64,000 nucleotides of DNA from Cellulophaga sp. BC115SP (GCF_009905545.1 NZ_JAAALB010000003.1:248001-312000); one strand, 5' to 3'; counted from the first letter of the stretch, positions 16,214 to 25,682 are shown. The notes: a model not told the origin generated them from the sequence alone. Numbers and translations: made by a program.

Positions 16214-17521
16214 ATGGACTCCCAACAAGCAATAGGTGTTATATTATCAATGGTTTTTTCAGCATTCTTTTCAGGTGTTGAAATGGCATTTGTTTCGGCT
16301 AACAAGTTATATTTTGAGCTACAAGCCAAACAAGGTGTAATCACTGGACAAATTATTTCAAGATTTATCAAAAACCCTTCTAAGTTTATCGGTACCCTAC
16401 TTATTGGCAATACGTTGTCGTTGGTAGCTTATGGTATTTTTATGGAGGGCTATCTGCATCATCAGATTGAGCACTATTTCCCCGTTTTTGGTACAGGTCT
16501 AGTTCCTGGCCTAATTGCGTCAATCTTAGGGACTGTTATTATTTTGGGTACTTCAGAGTTTACCCCCAAAAGTGTGTTTCTACTCAATCCAGATGGCTTT
16601 TTGGAGGTTTTATCTATTCCAATCTGGATTATTTATACGCTCATGTATCCCTTGGTATGGGCAATTGTAGGACTTTCAAGCTGGTTTATCAAAAATGTAC
16701 TTCGTCTAGAATATTCGGAGGAAAAACCTGCTTTTGGTTTGACAGATTTGAACCATTATATGCAAAATCTTAATCGTAAAATTTCGACAGAGGAGGAAGC
16801 TGAAGTAGATACCAAAATCTTTAACAATGCACTTGAGTTTAAGCAGGTAAAAGTGAGAGATTGTATGATTCCACGTACCGAAATTGTAGCTATAGACTTA
16901 GAGGACGGTATAGAAGAGCTAAAGAAAATTTTTGTTGAGAGTGGTCACTCAAAAGTACTGGTCTATAAAGATACCTTAGAAGATGTAATTGGGTATTGTC
17001 ATTCGGTGGCTTTGTTTAAGAAACCTAAAGACATTCAGAGTATTTTGAAGCCTATTCTGATTGTCCCAGAAGCAATGCCTGCCAAAGATTTAATGCTTCG
17101 TTTTTCTAAAGAACACAAATCCTTGGCCTTGATTGTAGACGAATTTGGAAGTACTTCGGGTTTGGTAAGTATGGAAGATGTAATGGAGCAAATTTTTGGA
17201 GATATTGAGGACGAATATGACGATAACGAAGATTTGATAGAGAAGCGATTAGAAGATAAAGTATATCTACTGTCAGCTCGTTTGGAAATTGACTATCTCA
17301 ACGAAAAATATGAGTGGAATCTCCCAGAAGGTGATTACGATACCTTAGGAGGTATGATTATCAGTATTAATGAAGATATTCCAGAAGTAAACGAAACGAT
17401 TATTGCTCATCCGTTCAATTTCCAAATTATCTCCATGATGGATGCTCGTATTGATACAGTAAAGTTGACCATTATTGGAGAAATTGAGCGAAAAACAGAA
17501 AGCTTTTCGATGAAGCATTGA
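16214..17521 (+). CDS. CNNM/CBS/CorC-domain membrane protein (hemolysin-like family)
   Basis: A 435-residue protein. The N-terminal CNNM membrane domain (about 1-165) has SAFFSGVEMAFVSANK and GTSEFTPKSVFLLNP, the usual (T/S)xxxExxPKxx region. Then come two CBS domains (about 200-330), with VRDCMIPRTEIVAIDL and ALIVDEFGSTSGLVSMEDVMEQIFGDIEDE, and a CorC/HlyC C-terminal domain (about 345-430, GDYDTLGGMIISI). Such proteins take part in Mg or other cation export. GldE of gliding bacteria has the same layout, but no gld gene lies nearby. Confidence 0.88.
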   Translation: MDSQQAIGVILSMVFSAFFSGVEMAFVSANKLYFELQAKQGVITGQIISRFIKNPSKFIGTLLIGNTLSLVAYGIFMEGYLHHQIEHYFPVFGTGLVPGLIASILGTVIILGTSEFTPKSVFLLNPDGFLEVLSIPIWIIYTLMYPLVWAIVGLSSWFIKNVLRLEYSEEKPAFGLTDLNHYMQNLNRKISTEEEAEVDTKIFNNALEFKQVKVRDCMIPRTEIVAIDLEDGIEELKKIFVESGHSKVLVYKDTLEDVIGYCHSVALFKKPKDIQSILKPILIVPEAMPAKDLMLRFSKEHKSLALIVDEFGSTSGLVSMEDVMEQIFGDIEDEYDDNEDLIEKRLEDKVYLLSARLEIDYLNEKYEWNLPEGDYDTLGGMIISINEDIPEVNETIIAHPFNFQIISMMDARIDTVKLTIIGEIERKTESFSMKH

Positions 17522-17585
17522 GGTTGAGTGGAGAGTTTTAAAAAATTACATATTGTAACTCGCAATTCTGCATTAATATTTAAAA

Positions 17586-17636
17586 GATAAAGGAAAAGGG
17601 ATAGTAGCCAACGGTTACTATCCCTTTTCCTTTATC
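17586..17636. terminator. bidirectional terminator with 21-base perfect arms
   Basis: 17586-17606 is the reverse complement of 17616-17636 (core AAAAGGGATAGTA / TACTATCCCTTTT). It separates the convergent CBS/CorC gene and menF. Confidence 0.9.
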
Positions 17637-17652
17637 TGTGATGAAAAACATC

Positions 17653-18897
17653 TTATAAAATAACTCTCAAAAGCGTTTGGCTTTTCATTTCCGTCTCATA
17701 CCATTCTTTCACTGGATTAGAATCTTCGGTAATACCACCACCTGCAAAAAGTGTAGCTTGGTTGCCTTGAATTTTCATCGTACGAAGGTTGACAAATAAA
17801 TGGCTTTCGTCATGAATATTTACAGGTCCTAAAAAACCACTGTAATACTCTCTGGAATGTAATTCATTTTCGGCAATATAGCGCAAAGCTGGTTCTTTGG
17901 GCATACCACATACGGCTGAAGTTGGATGCAAAAGCTCTATCATGACTGTGCCCAATTGTGGAAAATTCACCTCATGGGTATTGACACTATAATCAGTGCG
18001 GAGGTGCATCAAATTACCTGCCTGAACAGTTTTGGGACCTACTTCGTAATATTCACGAAGACGAATTTTCTTAAAGCATTCAATGATATATCTGCTAACA
18101 AAAGCTTGCTCTTCTATTTCTTTAGATGCCCAGCGAATTTCGGCAGGATGGTATTTTTCTCCATTTGGTCCAATAGCTGATTGCGTACCAGCCAAGGACA
18201 TGGTTCTAAAAATCCCCTCTTTGTTCATGCTAATAAGCGTTTCGGGGGTTGCACCAAGCCATAAAGCCTTTTCCTGTGGTAAATACACCAACGACACAAA
18301 AGCATTTGGATATGCCACACAAAGCTTATTGAATGCCTCAACTACCTCAAAATTTTCTGGTAAAGTAATTTGCTTTGTTCTCGAAAGCACTACCTTTTGC
18401 ATGTCTCCTCGCTGAATAGCATCGATGGCATCGGATACCATTTCGGCATAAGTAATCTCGTTGTAAAGCGATGATTCGGTGGGCGACTCAAAGTTTTTGG
18501 TATAATTTACGGTAAAATTGGCTGATGAAATAGGAGTGTCCTCGTGTTGTTCGTCGTAGGTGAGCTGAACTTTTCTGAAAAACTCTTGGGCTTGTTCCGA
18601 ACTAGGATGAATGTTGTTTTCTACCAATTGATTGTCTTGATCAAAATGATAGTACAAATCTCCTTTTAGAAACAAGGATTCGCCAATAAAAGGACTCATA
18701 GCAAAGCCTGAAGGAAGCTCCTCTAAGTCGATTTTGGTTTGGCTAGTACGTCCAGATAAATCTATAAGTAATTGTTTTTCAGTGGATTTAGGTAATCTCC
18801 AGAGGGCAACAGGTAGCCCTTCTGAAATAGCAGTTTTCCAGAAAAATTCTAGTTGTGGCACTTGCGTCGAAATATGAGTTTCCGAAGTTGGAGTCAT
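17653..18897 (-). CDS. menF: isochorismate synthase (menaquinone pathway)
   Basis: A 414-residue chorismate-binding enzyme converting chorismate to isochorismate, the entry step of menaquinone synthesis. The catalytic C-terminal domain (about 150-414) has GDMQKVVLSRTKQI, LWLGATPETLIS, MSLAGTQSA, ELLHPTSAVCGMPKEPAL, YYSGFLGPV and LFAGGGITEDSNPVKEW. The Lys in QKVVLSR corresponds to the general base that adds water in isochorismate synthases. The thioesterase gene at 19064 on the same strand probably acts later in the same pathway, which favours menaquinone over siderophore use. Confidence 0.92.
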   Translation of the reverse strand: MTPTSETHISTQVPQLEFFWKTAISEGLPVALWRLPKSTEKQLLIDLSGRTSQTKIDLEELPSGFAMSPFIGESLFLKGDLYYHFDQDNQLVENNIHPSSEQAQEFFRKVQLTYDEQHEDTPISSANFTVNYTKNFESPTESSLYNEITYAEMVSDAIDAIQRGDMQKVVLSRTKQITLPENFEVVEAFNKLCVAYPNAFVSLVYLPQEKALWLGATPETLISMNKEGIFRTMSLAGTQSAIGPNGEKYHPAEIRWASKEIEEQAFVSRYIIECFKKIRLREYYEVGPKTVQAGNLMHLRTDYSVNTHEVNFPQLGTVMIELLHPTSAVCGMPKEPALRYIAENELHSREYYSGFLGPVNIHDESHLFVNLRTMKIQGNQATLFAGGGITEDSNPVKEWYETEMKSQTLLRVIL

Positions 18898-18992
18898 ATT
18901 TTTGAAATGTTTATATACGTCTGAAAAATATGTTAACTATTTGTTTACTAGATAGTTGGGTAAAAATATCCCTTAAGCTATCTTTACATTTT

Positions 18993-19000
18993 CAAATATA
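18993..19000 (-). promoter_or_regulatory. -7 box of menF
   Basis: TATATTTG on the minus strand is an exact TAnnTTTG match, about 95 bases before the menF start. Confidence 0.5.
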
Positions 19001-19063
19001 ACATAATTTAGAATTTACTTGTTTCAAAAAAACAGAAAATTCCATTAACCAATTGGCTATTAC

Positions 19064-19486
19064 CTATTTTATATCAATCACCATGGTTGTTAATCGGCTT
19101 ACACAAATCAAGTCGCCAGCTTCGTTGGTAATTTGGGTTTCCCATACCTGAATATTACGTCCGATTTTGATAGGAGTACATTTGCCATATACAAAACCCG
19201 ATTTAGCAGATTTGAGGTGATTCGCATTAATTTCAACACCAACAGCGGTTTGTTTGGTAGGGTCGGGAAGGCTCAAAAAAGAAGCTACACTACCCAATGA
19301 TTCAGCCAATACTACTGAGGCACCGCCATGTAGAAGACCCATCGGTTGCTTAGTACGATGATCGACGGGCATTTTTGCAACGAGATAGTCGGCAGTAAGT
19401 TCTACAAATTCGATGCCCAGATGATTGAGCATATTGTTTTGCCCCATGGCATTTAACTGCTCAAGGCTGTAAGAAGTATTAAACAT
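19064..19486 (-). CDS. menI: hotdog-fold thioesterase, 1,4-dihydroxy-2-naphthoyl-CoA hydrolase type
   Basis: A 140-residue single hotdog-domain protein. It closely resembles what I recall of E. coli YdiI/MenI, including MPVDHRTKQPMGLLHGGASV, VVLAESLGSVAS, GVEINANHLKSAKSG and SRLTTMV. The active-site Glu within LAES and the preceding HGG loop are present. MenI releases CoA from DHNA-CoA in menaquinone synthesis. Lying next to menF on the same strand, 166 bases upstream, supports this role; a phenylacetate PaaI-type role is the alternative. Confidence 0.85.
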   Translation of the reverse strand: MFNTSYSLEQLNAMGQNNMLNHLGIEFVELTADYLVAKMPVDHRTKQPMGLLHGGASVVLAESLGSVASFLSLPDPTKQTAVGVEINANHLKSAKSGFVYGKCTPIKIGRNIQVWETQITNEAGDLICVSRLTTMVIDIK

Positions 19487-19689
19487 AGTGAAGTGAATTA
19501 AATTTTTCTAAAGATAGAAAACCTTAGTTAGAGATTTGACCTATTTTTCATTTATTGGATTAAATCCAACTGTCAAAAATCCATTATTAACATAGCGAGC
19601 TATATTATCATTTTTTTAACAAAAACTTACTTTTCTGTCAAAAATCATCTCTTTTTTAGTCATGAGATAGCATAATCACCTAAAAAATG

Positions 19690-19697
19690 TATTTTTG
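19690..19697 (+). promoter_or_regulatory. -7 box of the histidine phosphatase gene
   Basis: TATTTTTG matches TAnnTTTG exactly and lies 46 bases before the ATG at 19744. Confidence 0.55.
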
Positions 19698-19743
19698 TGA
19701 CAATTTTTCATAGCTCTATATTACTCCATATCAACTAAATAGC

Positions 19744-20394
19744 ATGTCTAATACCCAAAGCAATATTCCTACTAAAAAAACAATTTACCTGATACGTCAC
19801 GGTGAAACAGAATTTAACCGCCAAGGTATCGTGCAGGGAAGTGGCGTAGATTCTGATTTGAATGAGCTTGGACGTGCACAGGCAGAGGCATTTTACCAAA
19901 GCTATAAAAATATCAATTTTGACAAAGTCTATACATCTGCCCTTAAAAGAACTCATCAGTCTGTTCATAAGTTTATAGAATCAGGTATCCCTTGGGAACA
20001 ACATTCAGGATTAAATGAGATAAGTTGGGGCATCAGAGAAGGACGTGTGCCAAATGATATAGATAACGAATACTATAAAGTTCTTATCGAAAGTTGGGTA
20101 ACAGGAGGCGTTGATATGGCAGCAGAGGGAGGCGAAAGTCCTTTGCAAGTACTAGAAAGACAAAAGCCAGCTATTGAGACAATCTTGTCTCGTCCGCATG
20201 AAGAAACTGTTTTGGTTGCCATGCACGGTCGTGCCATGAGAATTATCCTAACGATGTTGCTAGATAAGCCTCTACATGAAATGGATACATTTGAGCACTC
20301 GAACTTATGTCTGTACAAGCTGATTTACGATTACGAAACACAATCATTCTTTGCCGAACTCGAATGCGATACTACGCACTTGTTTGGTCTATAG
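19744..20394 (+). CDS. histidine phosphatase family protein (phosphoglycerate mutase-like)
   Basis: A 216-residue protein with the phosphohistidine loop YLIRHGETEFN (His near residue 19), the second Arg region TSALKRTHQSV, the Glu-bearing LNEISWGIREG and the second catalytic His in VLVAMHGRAMRI. This set defines the branch-1 histidine phosphatases, which include broad sugar-phosphate phosphatases and cofactor-dependent mutases. The substrate cannot be told from the sequence. The gene stands alone between its own promoter and terminator. Confidence 0.88.
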   Translation: MSNTQSNIPTKKTIYLIRHGETEFNRQGIVQGSGVDSDLNELGRAQAEAFYQSYKNINFDKVYTSALKRTHQSVHKFIESGIPWEQHSGLNEISWGIREGRVPNDIDNEYYKVLIESWVTGGVDMAAEGGESPLQVLERQKPAIETILSRPHEETVLVAMHGRAMRIILTMLLDKPLHEMDTFEHSNLCLYKLIYDYETQSFFAELECDTTHLFGL

Positions 20395-20414
20395 TTTTGA
20401 GAAGTCTATAAGTT

Positions 20415-20446
20415 AAGAAGCCCATCGCCATGGGCTTCTTTTTTTG
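20415..20446 (+). terminator. intrinsic terminator after the histidine phosphatase gene
   Basis: AAGAAGCCCAT (20415-20425) pairs with ATGGGCTTCTT (20430-20440), followed by five more T. Confidence 0.9.
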
Positions 20447-20747
20447 TGCCTGATTATGGGAGGTAACTATTGAAAAATGCATTTACTAATATTTTTCTAC
20501 CCTAAATCCAAACCTTTTATCATCTCCTGATGCCATTCAATGATTTTGTGGGATAAATGTGCTTATTTTAACTGTAATTTTAAAAAAATCCTCCTGAGCA
20601 AAGCAGACATGAGTTATTACGCTAAATAAAGTTTTGAAGGTAATGAAAAATTGTCGCTAACGCATTTTAGCATGATTCAAAAACGATTATTTGCTTGTTG
20701 ATACGAGCATAAATTTTTATTAATACAGACGAATTAGATAAGAAATA
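20447..20747. other. gap before the LytS-type kinase gene
   Basis: 301 AT-rich bases. I see no gene, no clear -7 box and no strong hairpin here. The kinase promoter must lie in it. Confidence 0.4.
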
Positions 20748-21839
20748 ATGCCAAGAATCAAATTATATTGGACTCTACAGATTGTTGGTTGGTTAGCTTG
20801 GCTAGCCAATGAAGCATTGATTTATGTAAACTCTTTTGGGTGGTCGATTGACTGGTTTATTTCGGCAGACTTGAATATTGCTTTTGCGATTTTTTTGACA
20901 CATAATTTTAGAAAAGTAATCAAAAAATATGGTTGGGTCGAAATGCCCATTCGTCAGGTAGTACCTCGTATTTTGGGCTCGGTGGTGTTGATGTCTATGA
21001 TGATGGCGAGTATCAATATTCCGCTAGATGGTTACATTTTGCGCGAGCGTGAGCATGCTGACTTTTGGTCGATATTTTTCTTCATCCAGTTCAGTTTCAG
21101 CTTTATGAAGCCATTGATGATTTGGACTTTGTTCTATTATGCGTCTCATTATTTTGAAAGAAAATCAGAAATTGAGGTCGAAAAAGTTCGTTTAGAATCT
21201 TCTATTCGTGAAACTGAGTCAAAGGTGTTACGTGCACAAATGAACCCGCATTTTATGTTCAATGCTCTGAATAGTATTCGCGCCTTGATTTTGGAAGAAC
21301 CCGAAAAAGCACAAAAAGCAGTGACGCAGTTATCCAATATATTGAGAAGTTCGTTGCTGGCCGACCGCCGTAAGACGGTTTCTCTTTCTGAAGAATTGAG
21401 GACAGTTGAAGACTATTTGGCGCTCGAAAAAATTCGTTACGAAGACCGTTTGCAGATACGTAAGAATGTTTATCCCGAAACACTTACTTGTCAAATTCCA
21501 CCTATGCTGTTACAAACTTTGGTCGAAAACGCTATCAAACATGGTGTTTCTAAGCCTGTGAAGGGAGGATTTGTGAGTATCGAAACCAAAATGGTTGATA
21601 GTAAAGTCGTAATCGAAATTAGTAATACTGGCGTTTTAGAGACCACAGAATCGGGAGGTTTTGGGCTCGAAAATACAGCACATCGTTTGGAGTTATTATT
21701 TGGTGCTGATGCCAAATTTAAAATTTACCAAGCGTCCAAAGACGTAGTTACGGCCGAAATTACCGTGCCTATACCGAGTCAAGTGGTAGAAAATAAAGAT
21801 AACCCTTTTGCTAAAATCACGCATATTGTGCGGGGATAG
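20748..21839 (+). CDS. sensor histidine kinase, LytS/YehU type
   Basis: A 363-residue protein. Four predicted membrane helices (about residues 5-140) are followed by a short coiled coil (SEIEVEKVRLESSIRETESK), then the His_kinase domain with LRAQMNPHFMFNALNSIRAL (phospho-acceptor His in NPHF) and an ATPase domain with LVENAIKHG (N box) and SGGFGLENTAHRLELLF (G box). No periplasmic sensor domain of any size is visible, so the signal is probably sensed in the membrane. Its partner regulator starts 64 bases downstream. Confidence 0.93.
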   Translation: MPRIKLYWTLQIVGWLAWLANEALIYVNSFGWSIDWFISADLNIAFAIFLTHNFRKVIKKYGWVEMPIRQVVPRILGSVVLMSMMMASINIPLDGYILREREHADFWSIFFFIQFSFSFMKPLMIWTLFYYASHYFERKSEIEVEKVRLESSIRETESKVLRAQMNPHFMFNALNSIRALILEEPEKAQKAVTQLSNILRSSLLADRRKTVSLSEELRTVEDYLALEKIRYEDRLQIRKNVYPETLTCQIPPMLLQTLVENAIKHGVSKPVKGGFVSIETKMVDSKVVIEISNTGVLETTESGGFGLENTAHRLELLFGADAKFKIYQASKDVVTAEITVPIPSQVVENKDNPFAKITHIVRG

Positions 21840-21903
21840 GCAGTAGGCATTAGTCTTCAGTAATATACTTTTTTAATATCCAACGCTATTACTCCAAAAC
21901 CGA

Positions 21904-22641
21904 ATGAAAGCAATTATAGTTGATGACGAAAGGTTAGCACGTAATGAATTGAAACGTTTGCTAGAAAATTTTCCTAAAATCAATATTGTAGGCGAGGCAC
22001 CCAATGCCGACGAAGCGATTCAATTAATTGATGAACTTCACCCAGACCTTCTATTTTTGGATATTCAAATGCCTGGCAAAACAGGGTTCGACTTATTGGC
22101 TGAGTTGGACGGCAATGTTCCAGAAGTGATTTTTACGACAGCTTACGACGAATATGCCATTAAAGCATTCGAATTTAATGCGCTTGATTATCTTCTCAAG
22201 CCAATAGAACTACATCGTTTAAGTGAGGCTATCCAAAAAGTAGAGGAGGAGTTTGAACGCCAAAAGCAAATTTCAGATACTGCCAAAGAAGGAGCGTCTG
22301 TCTTGAGCGAAAACGATCAAGTTTTTGTCAAGGATGGCGAAAAGTGCTGGTTTGTTCGCTTAGGAAATGTTCGTTTGTTCGAATCAATGGGTAATTACGT
22401 TCGTTTGTATTTTGATGACCAAAAACCATTAGTTCTTAAGTCCTTGAATGCCCTTGAAGAACGTCTTGACCCGAAAGTATTTTTCCGTGCCAATCGTAAA
22501 CATATCATTAACTTGAAATATATTCAAAAAATCGAGCCTTGGTTTTCGGGAGGTTTGCAAGTTACCCTTCGTGAAAGTGGTGACAAAATCGAAATTTCTC
22601 GCCGTCAAGCTATTAGATTTAAAGAGTTGTTGAGTTTGTAG
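21904..22641 (+). CDS. LytTR-family response regulator
   Basis: A 245-residue regulator. The receiver domain (1-120) has VDDERLARNELKRLL, the phospho-acceptor Asp in LLFLDIQMPGKTGFDLL, TTAYDEYAIKAFEFNALDYLLKPIE, and the conserved Lys. The LytTR DNA-binding domain (about 145-245) has CWFVRLGNVRLFESMGNYVRL, FFRANRKHIINLKYIQKIEP and ISRRQAIRFKELL. It forms a two-component pair with the kinase upstream. Target genes are unknown. Confidence 0.94.
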   Translation: MKAIIVDDERLARNELKRLLENFPKINIVGEAPNADEAIQLIDELHPDLLFLDIQMPGKTGFDLLAELDGNVPEVIFTTAYDEYAIKAFEFNALDYLLKPIELHRLSEAIQKVEEEFERQKQISDTAKEGASVLSENDQVFVKDGEKCWFVRLGNVRLFESMGNYVRLYFDDQKPLVLKSLNALEERLDPKVFFRANRKHIINLKYIQKIEPWFSGGLQVTLRESGDKIEISRRQAIRFKELLSL

Positions 22642-22649
22642 AATAGTTA

Positions 22650-22711
22650 TCAGGCATCAGACAAAAAGGCACTAATTAATAAAAACTAGTACCTTTTTGC
22701 CTGATGCCTGA
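22650..22711. terminator. bidirectional hairpin terminator
   Basis: 22650-22669 pairs with 22692-22711 over 20 bases with one G-U pair (core CAAAAAGG / CCTTTTTG). It is shared by the convergent response regulator and AI-2E transporter genes. Confidence 0.8.
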
Positions 22712-22722
22712 CCCCTTAAATT

Positions 22723-23808
22723 CTATCCCAATATCCTTCCCCCACCTTTATGATGAATTTCGGCTTCGCCTAAGAGATAGCCGTAATGCTTCAAAGAGTC
22801 AATATTGTCAAATACTACCTTGAGTATTGCAATAAATGGCAAAGCCAATACCAAACCCGAAATCCCCCAAAGTTGACCTCCCAAAATCAACGCAATCATA
22901 GCCGCAAGGGGATTGATACTTACTTTTGAGCCTACAATATGAGGTGTAATGAAGTTCCCTTCCAAAAATTGCACAAACAAAAATACGCCAGCCACTCCCA
23001 CAGCATACATTGGCGAATCTTTGGTAATAAGCGCCATTAACATAGGTAAAATTGAGCCTATCATGATACCAATGTAGGGGATCAATAACAAGAATGCTGC
23101 AAGTGTACCAAAGAAAATAGCATATTCAATATCCAGTAACCACAACCCCAACGTGTTGAGTGCCGCCACTATCAAAATTACCGTAAATAATCCTAGCAAA
23201 TAACTCTGTACTACAGTATAAATTCTGGTACAAACGAGGTCAATCTTTTTACGATTTCCTCTACCAAAAGCTAGATAAAAGAAACGACGGAAAAAGTCGC
23301 GATAGAGTAAAAAGAAAAACACAAAAATAGGAATCAACATCGCTGATGATAGCGAGTTGAGTGTTGTGCCCAGAGCGTTAGTAATGATATTGCCACTATT
23401 TTTGAGCAAAGTCAACGACTGATTGCGAAGCTCTGTTACTTGTTTTTTACGACTAATATGTAAGTTGTGTGACGCCCAAGATTGCAATTCATTAATGAAT
23501 GTTTCGCCTTTTTTCAGAAAAGTAGGAAAGGTATCTGAAAAATCGGCAATTTGCAGTGCTATTAGGCTAATGACCCCAGCCATGATGGCAAGAGTAACCA
23601 ATAGGCAAACAAATATGGCTAAGGTTCGTGGAAAATGCCATTTCTCAAGTCGATGACACAAAGGATAGAGCAACATCGAGAATAGCACCGAAAACGAGAT
23701 TAAAATGAGAATTTCTTGTAATAGGTACATCCACCAAACGATAATCGATACCGTTAGAAGACCAATGAGTAATTTGATAGATGGAGGAAGCTTGATTTCT
23801 GATAACAT
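22723..23808 (-). CDS. AI-2E family transporter (PerM/YdiK/TqsA family)
   Basis: A 361-residue membrane protein with about eight helices. It shows the family features: the N-terminal helix pair, a long soluble stretch (FPTFLKKGETFINELQSWA), then LIPYIGIMIGSILPMLMAL (conserved PYIG) and the last helices with FLEGNFITPHIVGSKVSINPL and GQLWGISGLVLALPFIAILK. Members export small molecules or act in Na/H antiport; the substrate here is unknown. An exact -7 box lies 58 bases upstream. Confidence 0.9.
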   Translation of the reverse strand: MLSEIKLPPSIKLLIGLLTVSIIVWWMYLLQEILILISFSVLFSMLLYPLCHRLEKWHFPRTLAIFVCLLVTLAIMAGVISLIALQIADFSDTFPTFLKKGETFINELQSWASHNLHISRKKQVTELRNQSLTLLKNSGNIITNALGTTLNSLSSAMLIPIFVFFFLLYRDFFRRFFYLAFGRGNRKKIDLVCTRIYTVVQSYLLGLFTVILIVAALNTLGLWLLDIEYAIFFGTLAAFLLLIPYIGIMIGSILPMLMALITKDSPMYAVGVAGVFLFVQFLEGNFITPHIVGSKVSINPLAAMIALILGGQLWGISGLVLALPFIAILKVVFDNIDSLKHYGYLLGEAEIHHKGGGRILG

Positions 23809-23865
23809 AGCAATGGATTATAGTATTGTCGATGCCTGAGAATAAAAAGAGATAAACCTTATTTT

Positions 23866-23873
23866 CAAAAATA
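23866..23873 (-). promoter_or_regulatory. -7 box of the AI-2E transporter gene
   Basis: TATTTTTG on the minus strand is an exact TAnnTTTG match. Confidence 0.5.
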
Positions 23874-23936
23874 CTTAAAAAACTGAAAATAGCTAGTTTT
23901 ATTATCGAGAACCTACAAATTACCCCAAAACAGTTT

Positions 23937-24758
23937 ATGCTCAAATACAAAATTCTATGGTTCTTATTTAACCTAAAGGCATCGTTGGCAAGTTACCGAC
24001 ATGAAGTTCATGAATTAGGTTTTCAGAAAGGGAAAAAACATTTGAAAGTTGAACGAATAGGATACCTGCCTCAGCAAGTCAATGAGAGCTCTGGATTGGT
24101 ATATTTAGCTCAGGATTCAACCTTATTGACACATAATGATAGCGGTGGTGCCCCCCATATTTATCAAATAGATTTGTTTGGAAAGTTACTGAATACCTAT
24201 CCTATTTCTCAGGCTAAAAATGTTGATTGGGAAGATATATCTGCCGATGAGCAAGGGAATCTTTATATAGGTGATATTGGTAATAATTCGCATCAGCGTC
24301 GGGATTTATGTATTTATCAAGTAAACAAAAAAATAGATGCTGTTTTACAAAAAATCCCTATTCATTATCCTGAAAAACAGACTGTTCCAGATGCCGAAGC
24401 TATGTTTGTTGCACAGGATTCTATTTATGTTTTTACCAAGAATTTAGATAAATCAGGCACAGACTTATTTGTGAGAAAAATAGGAGATACTGCTGATACT
24501 TTACAGTTCAAATCGCATATTAATCTGAGGACGCCAATAACAGGGGCAGCGATTAATCCACAGAAAAATAAATTTGTGTTAATAAGTTATGGAAAGATTT
24601 ATTATTTTAGAATTATAGAACACCAAATAGACTTTTCGAACCCGCTCTATTGTTTAAAATTTCCCCATAAACAGACCGAATCTATAGCATTTTTAGATGA
24701 AAATGTAGTAATTATCACCAACGAACAGGGTGAAATATATAGGGTCTGTGAGAATTAA
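23937..24758 (+). CDS. predicted beta-propeller protein, unknown function
   Basis: A 273-residue protein. An N-terminal hydrophobic segment (about 5-20) is followed by repeated strand blocks: NESSGLVYLAQDSTLLTHND, SGGAPHIYQIDLFGK, DWEDISADEQGNLYIGDIGN, DAEAMFVAQDSIYVFTKN and ESIAFLDENVVIITNEQGEI. Spacing of Asp-Gly/Asn turns suggests a propeller. The phrases WEDISAD and GDIGNN recall SdiA-regulated/esterase-like phytase propellers, but I cannot confirm membership. The N-terminus lacks a typical cleavage site, so it may be a membrane-anchored periplasmic protein. Confidence 0.6.
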   Translation: MLKYKILWFLFNLKASLASYRHEVHELGFQKGKKHLKVERIGYLPQQVNESSGLVYLAQDSTLLTHNDSGGAPHIYQIDLFGKLLNTYPISQAKNVDWEDISADEQGNLYIGDIGNNSHQRRDLCIYQVNKKIDAVLQKIPIHYPEKQTVPDAEAMFVAQDSIYVFTKNLDKSGTDLFVRKIGDTADTLQFKSHINLRTPITGAAINPQKNKFVLISYGKIYYFRIIEHQIDFSNPLYCLKFPHKQTESIAFLDENVVIITNEQGEIYRVCEN

Positions 24759-24909
24759 CAATTCCTTAATATTGAGATAACTAATTTTGTATTGGCTTTT
24801 GAGTGTAAGTAGTTATCAGCCGCGTTACTTAATGACACTTAATGCTGGAGTAATATTGGATTAATTTTTAATTAATAGCATCCAGTGAGTTGATTTTGTT
24901 GAGTAATGA

Positions 24910-24917
24910 TACTTTCG
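24910..24917 (+). promoter_or_regulatory. -7 box of the OmpR-type regulator gene
   Basis: TACTTTCG differs at one base from TAnnTTTG. It places the start near 24924, so translation must begin at the ATG at 24941 rather than at the upstream TTG. Confidence 0.45.
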
Positions 24918-24940
24918 CTCAACGACTAATTATCAAATAT

Positions 24941-25636
24941 ATGAGCAATACGCTACCAACTCCCAAAATCCTTTTGGTCGACGACGACCCAGATATTATT
25001 GAGCTATTAGAGTACAACCTTACCAAAGAAGGATTTGATACGGCCTCGGCAACAGACGGGCTTCAAGCCTTGGAGGTGGCAAAAAAATTTAAACCAGATT
25101 TGATTTTGCTCGACGTGATGATGCCAAAAATGGATGGAATCGAAACGGCGCGTCAATTGAGATTGCTGGCAGAATTTAAGGATACCTATATTTTGTTTTT
25201 GACAGCTCGTGCAGAGGAATACACCGAAGTAGCAGCGTTTGATGTGGGTGCTGATGATTACGTTGTAAAACCTATCAAGCCTCGTGCATTGCTAAGTCGT
25301 TTGAAAGCACTTTTGAGAAGAGATTCGCAGCAGTCAGAGGCTGAAGATAAATTGGAGATAGGCTCACTTTTTATCAACCGAGTAAACTACACTGTACTCA
25401 ATGATGGAAAGTCTTTAGTAATGCCTAAAAAGGAATTTGAATTATTATCGTTTCTTGCCCATCATCCCAACAAAGTATTTAGTCGTGATGAATTGTTGGA
25501 AAAAGTTTGGGGTAGCGATGTTTACGTGGTAGAAAGAACTGTAGATGTTCACATTAGAAAACTACGTGAAAAAATCCCTGAATATTATATCAAAACGCTT
25601 AAAGGTGTTGGTTATATGTTTTCGGTAGATGCTTAG
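24941..25636 (+). CDS. OmpR/PhoB-type response regulator, orphan
   Basis: A 231-residue regulator. The receiver domain (about 8-125) has LLVDDDPDIIELLEYNL, the phospho-acceptor in LILLDVMMPKMDGIETAR, FLTARAEEYTEVAAFDVGAD, and KPIKPRALLSRLKALL. The winged-helix DNA-binding domain (about 135-231) has PKKEFELLSFLAHHPNKVFS and ERTVDVHIRKLREKIP. ATG 24941 is chosen since the in-frame TTG at 24890 lies upstream of the likely promoter. No kinase gene is adjacent, so the partner is elsewhere. A PhoB-like role is possible but not shown. Confidence 0.92.
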   Translation: MSNTLPTPKILLVDDDPDIIELLEYNLTKEGFDTASATDGLQALEVAKKFKPDLILLDVMMPKMDGIETARQLRLLAEFKDTYILFLTARAEEYTEVAAFDVGADDYVVKPIKPRALLSRLKALLRRDSQQSEAEDKLEIGSLFINRVNYTVLNDGKSLVMPKKEFELLSFLAHHPNKVFSRDELLEKVWGSDVYVVERTVDVHIRKLREKIPEYYIKTLKGVGYMFSVDA

Positions 25637-25682
25637 AATTAATGAGATAAGATATTGACGAAATATTTTCTCTTAAAAATAT

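Noticed and set aside
16214-17521. Naming the CBS/CorC protein GldE
   Set aside because: The domain order fits GldE too, but no other gliding gene lies nearby and the family is broad.
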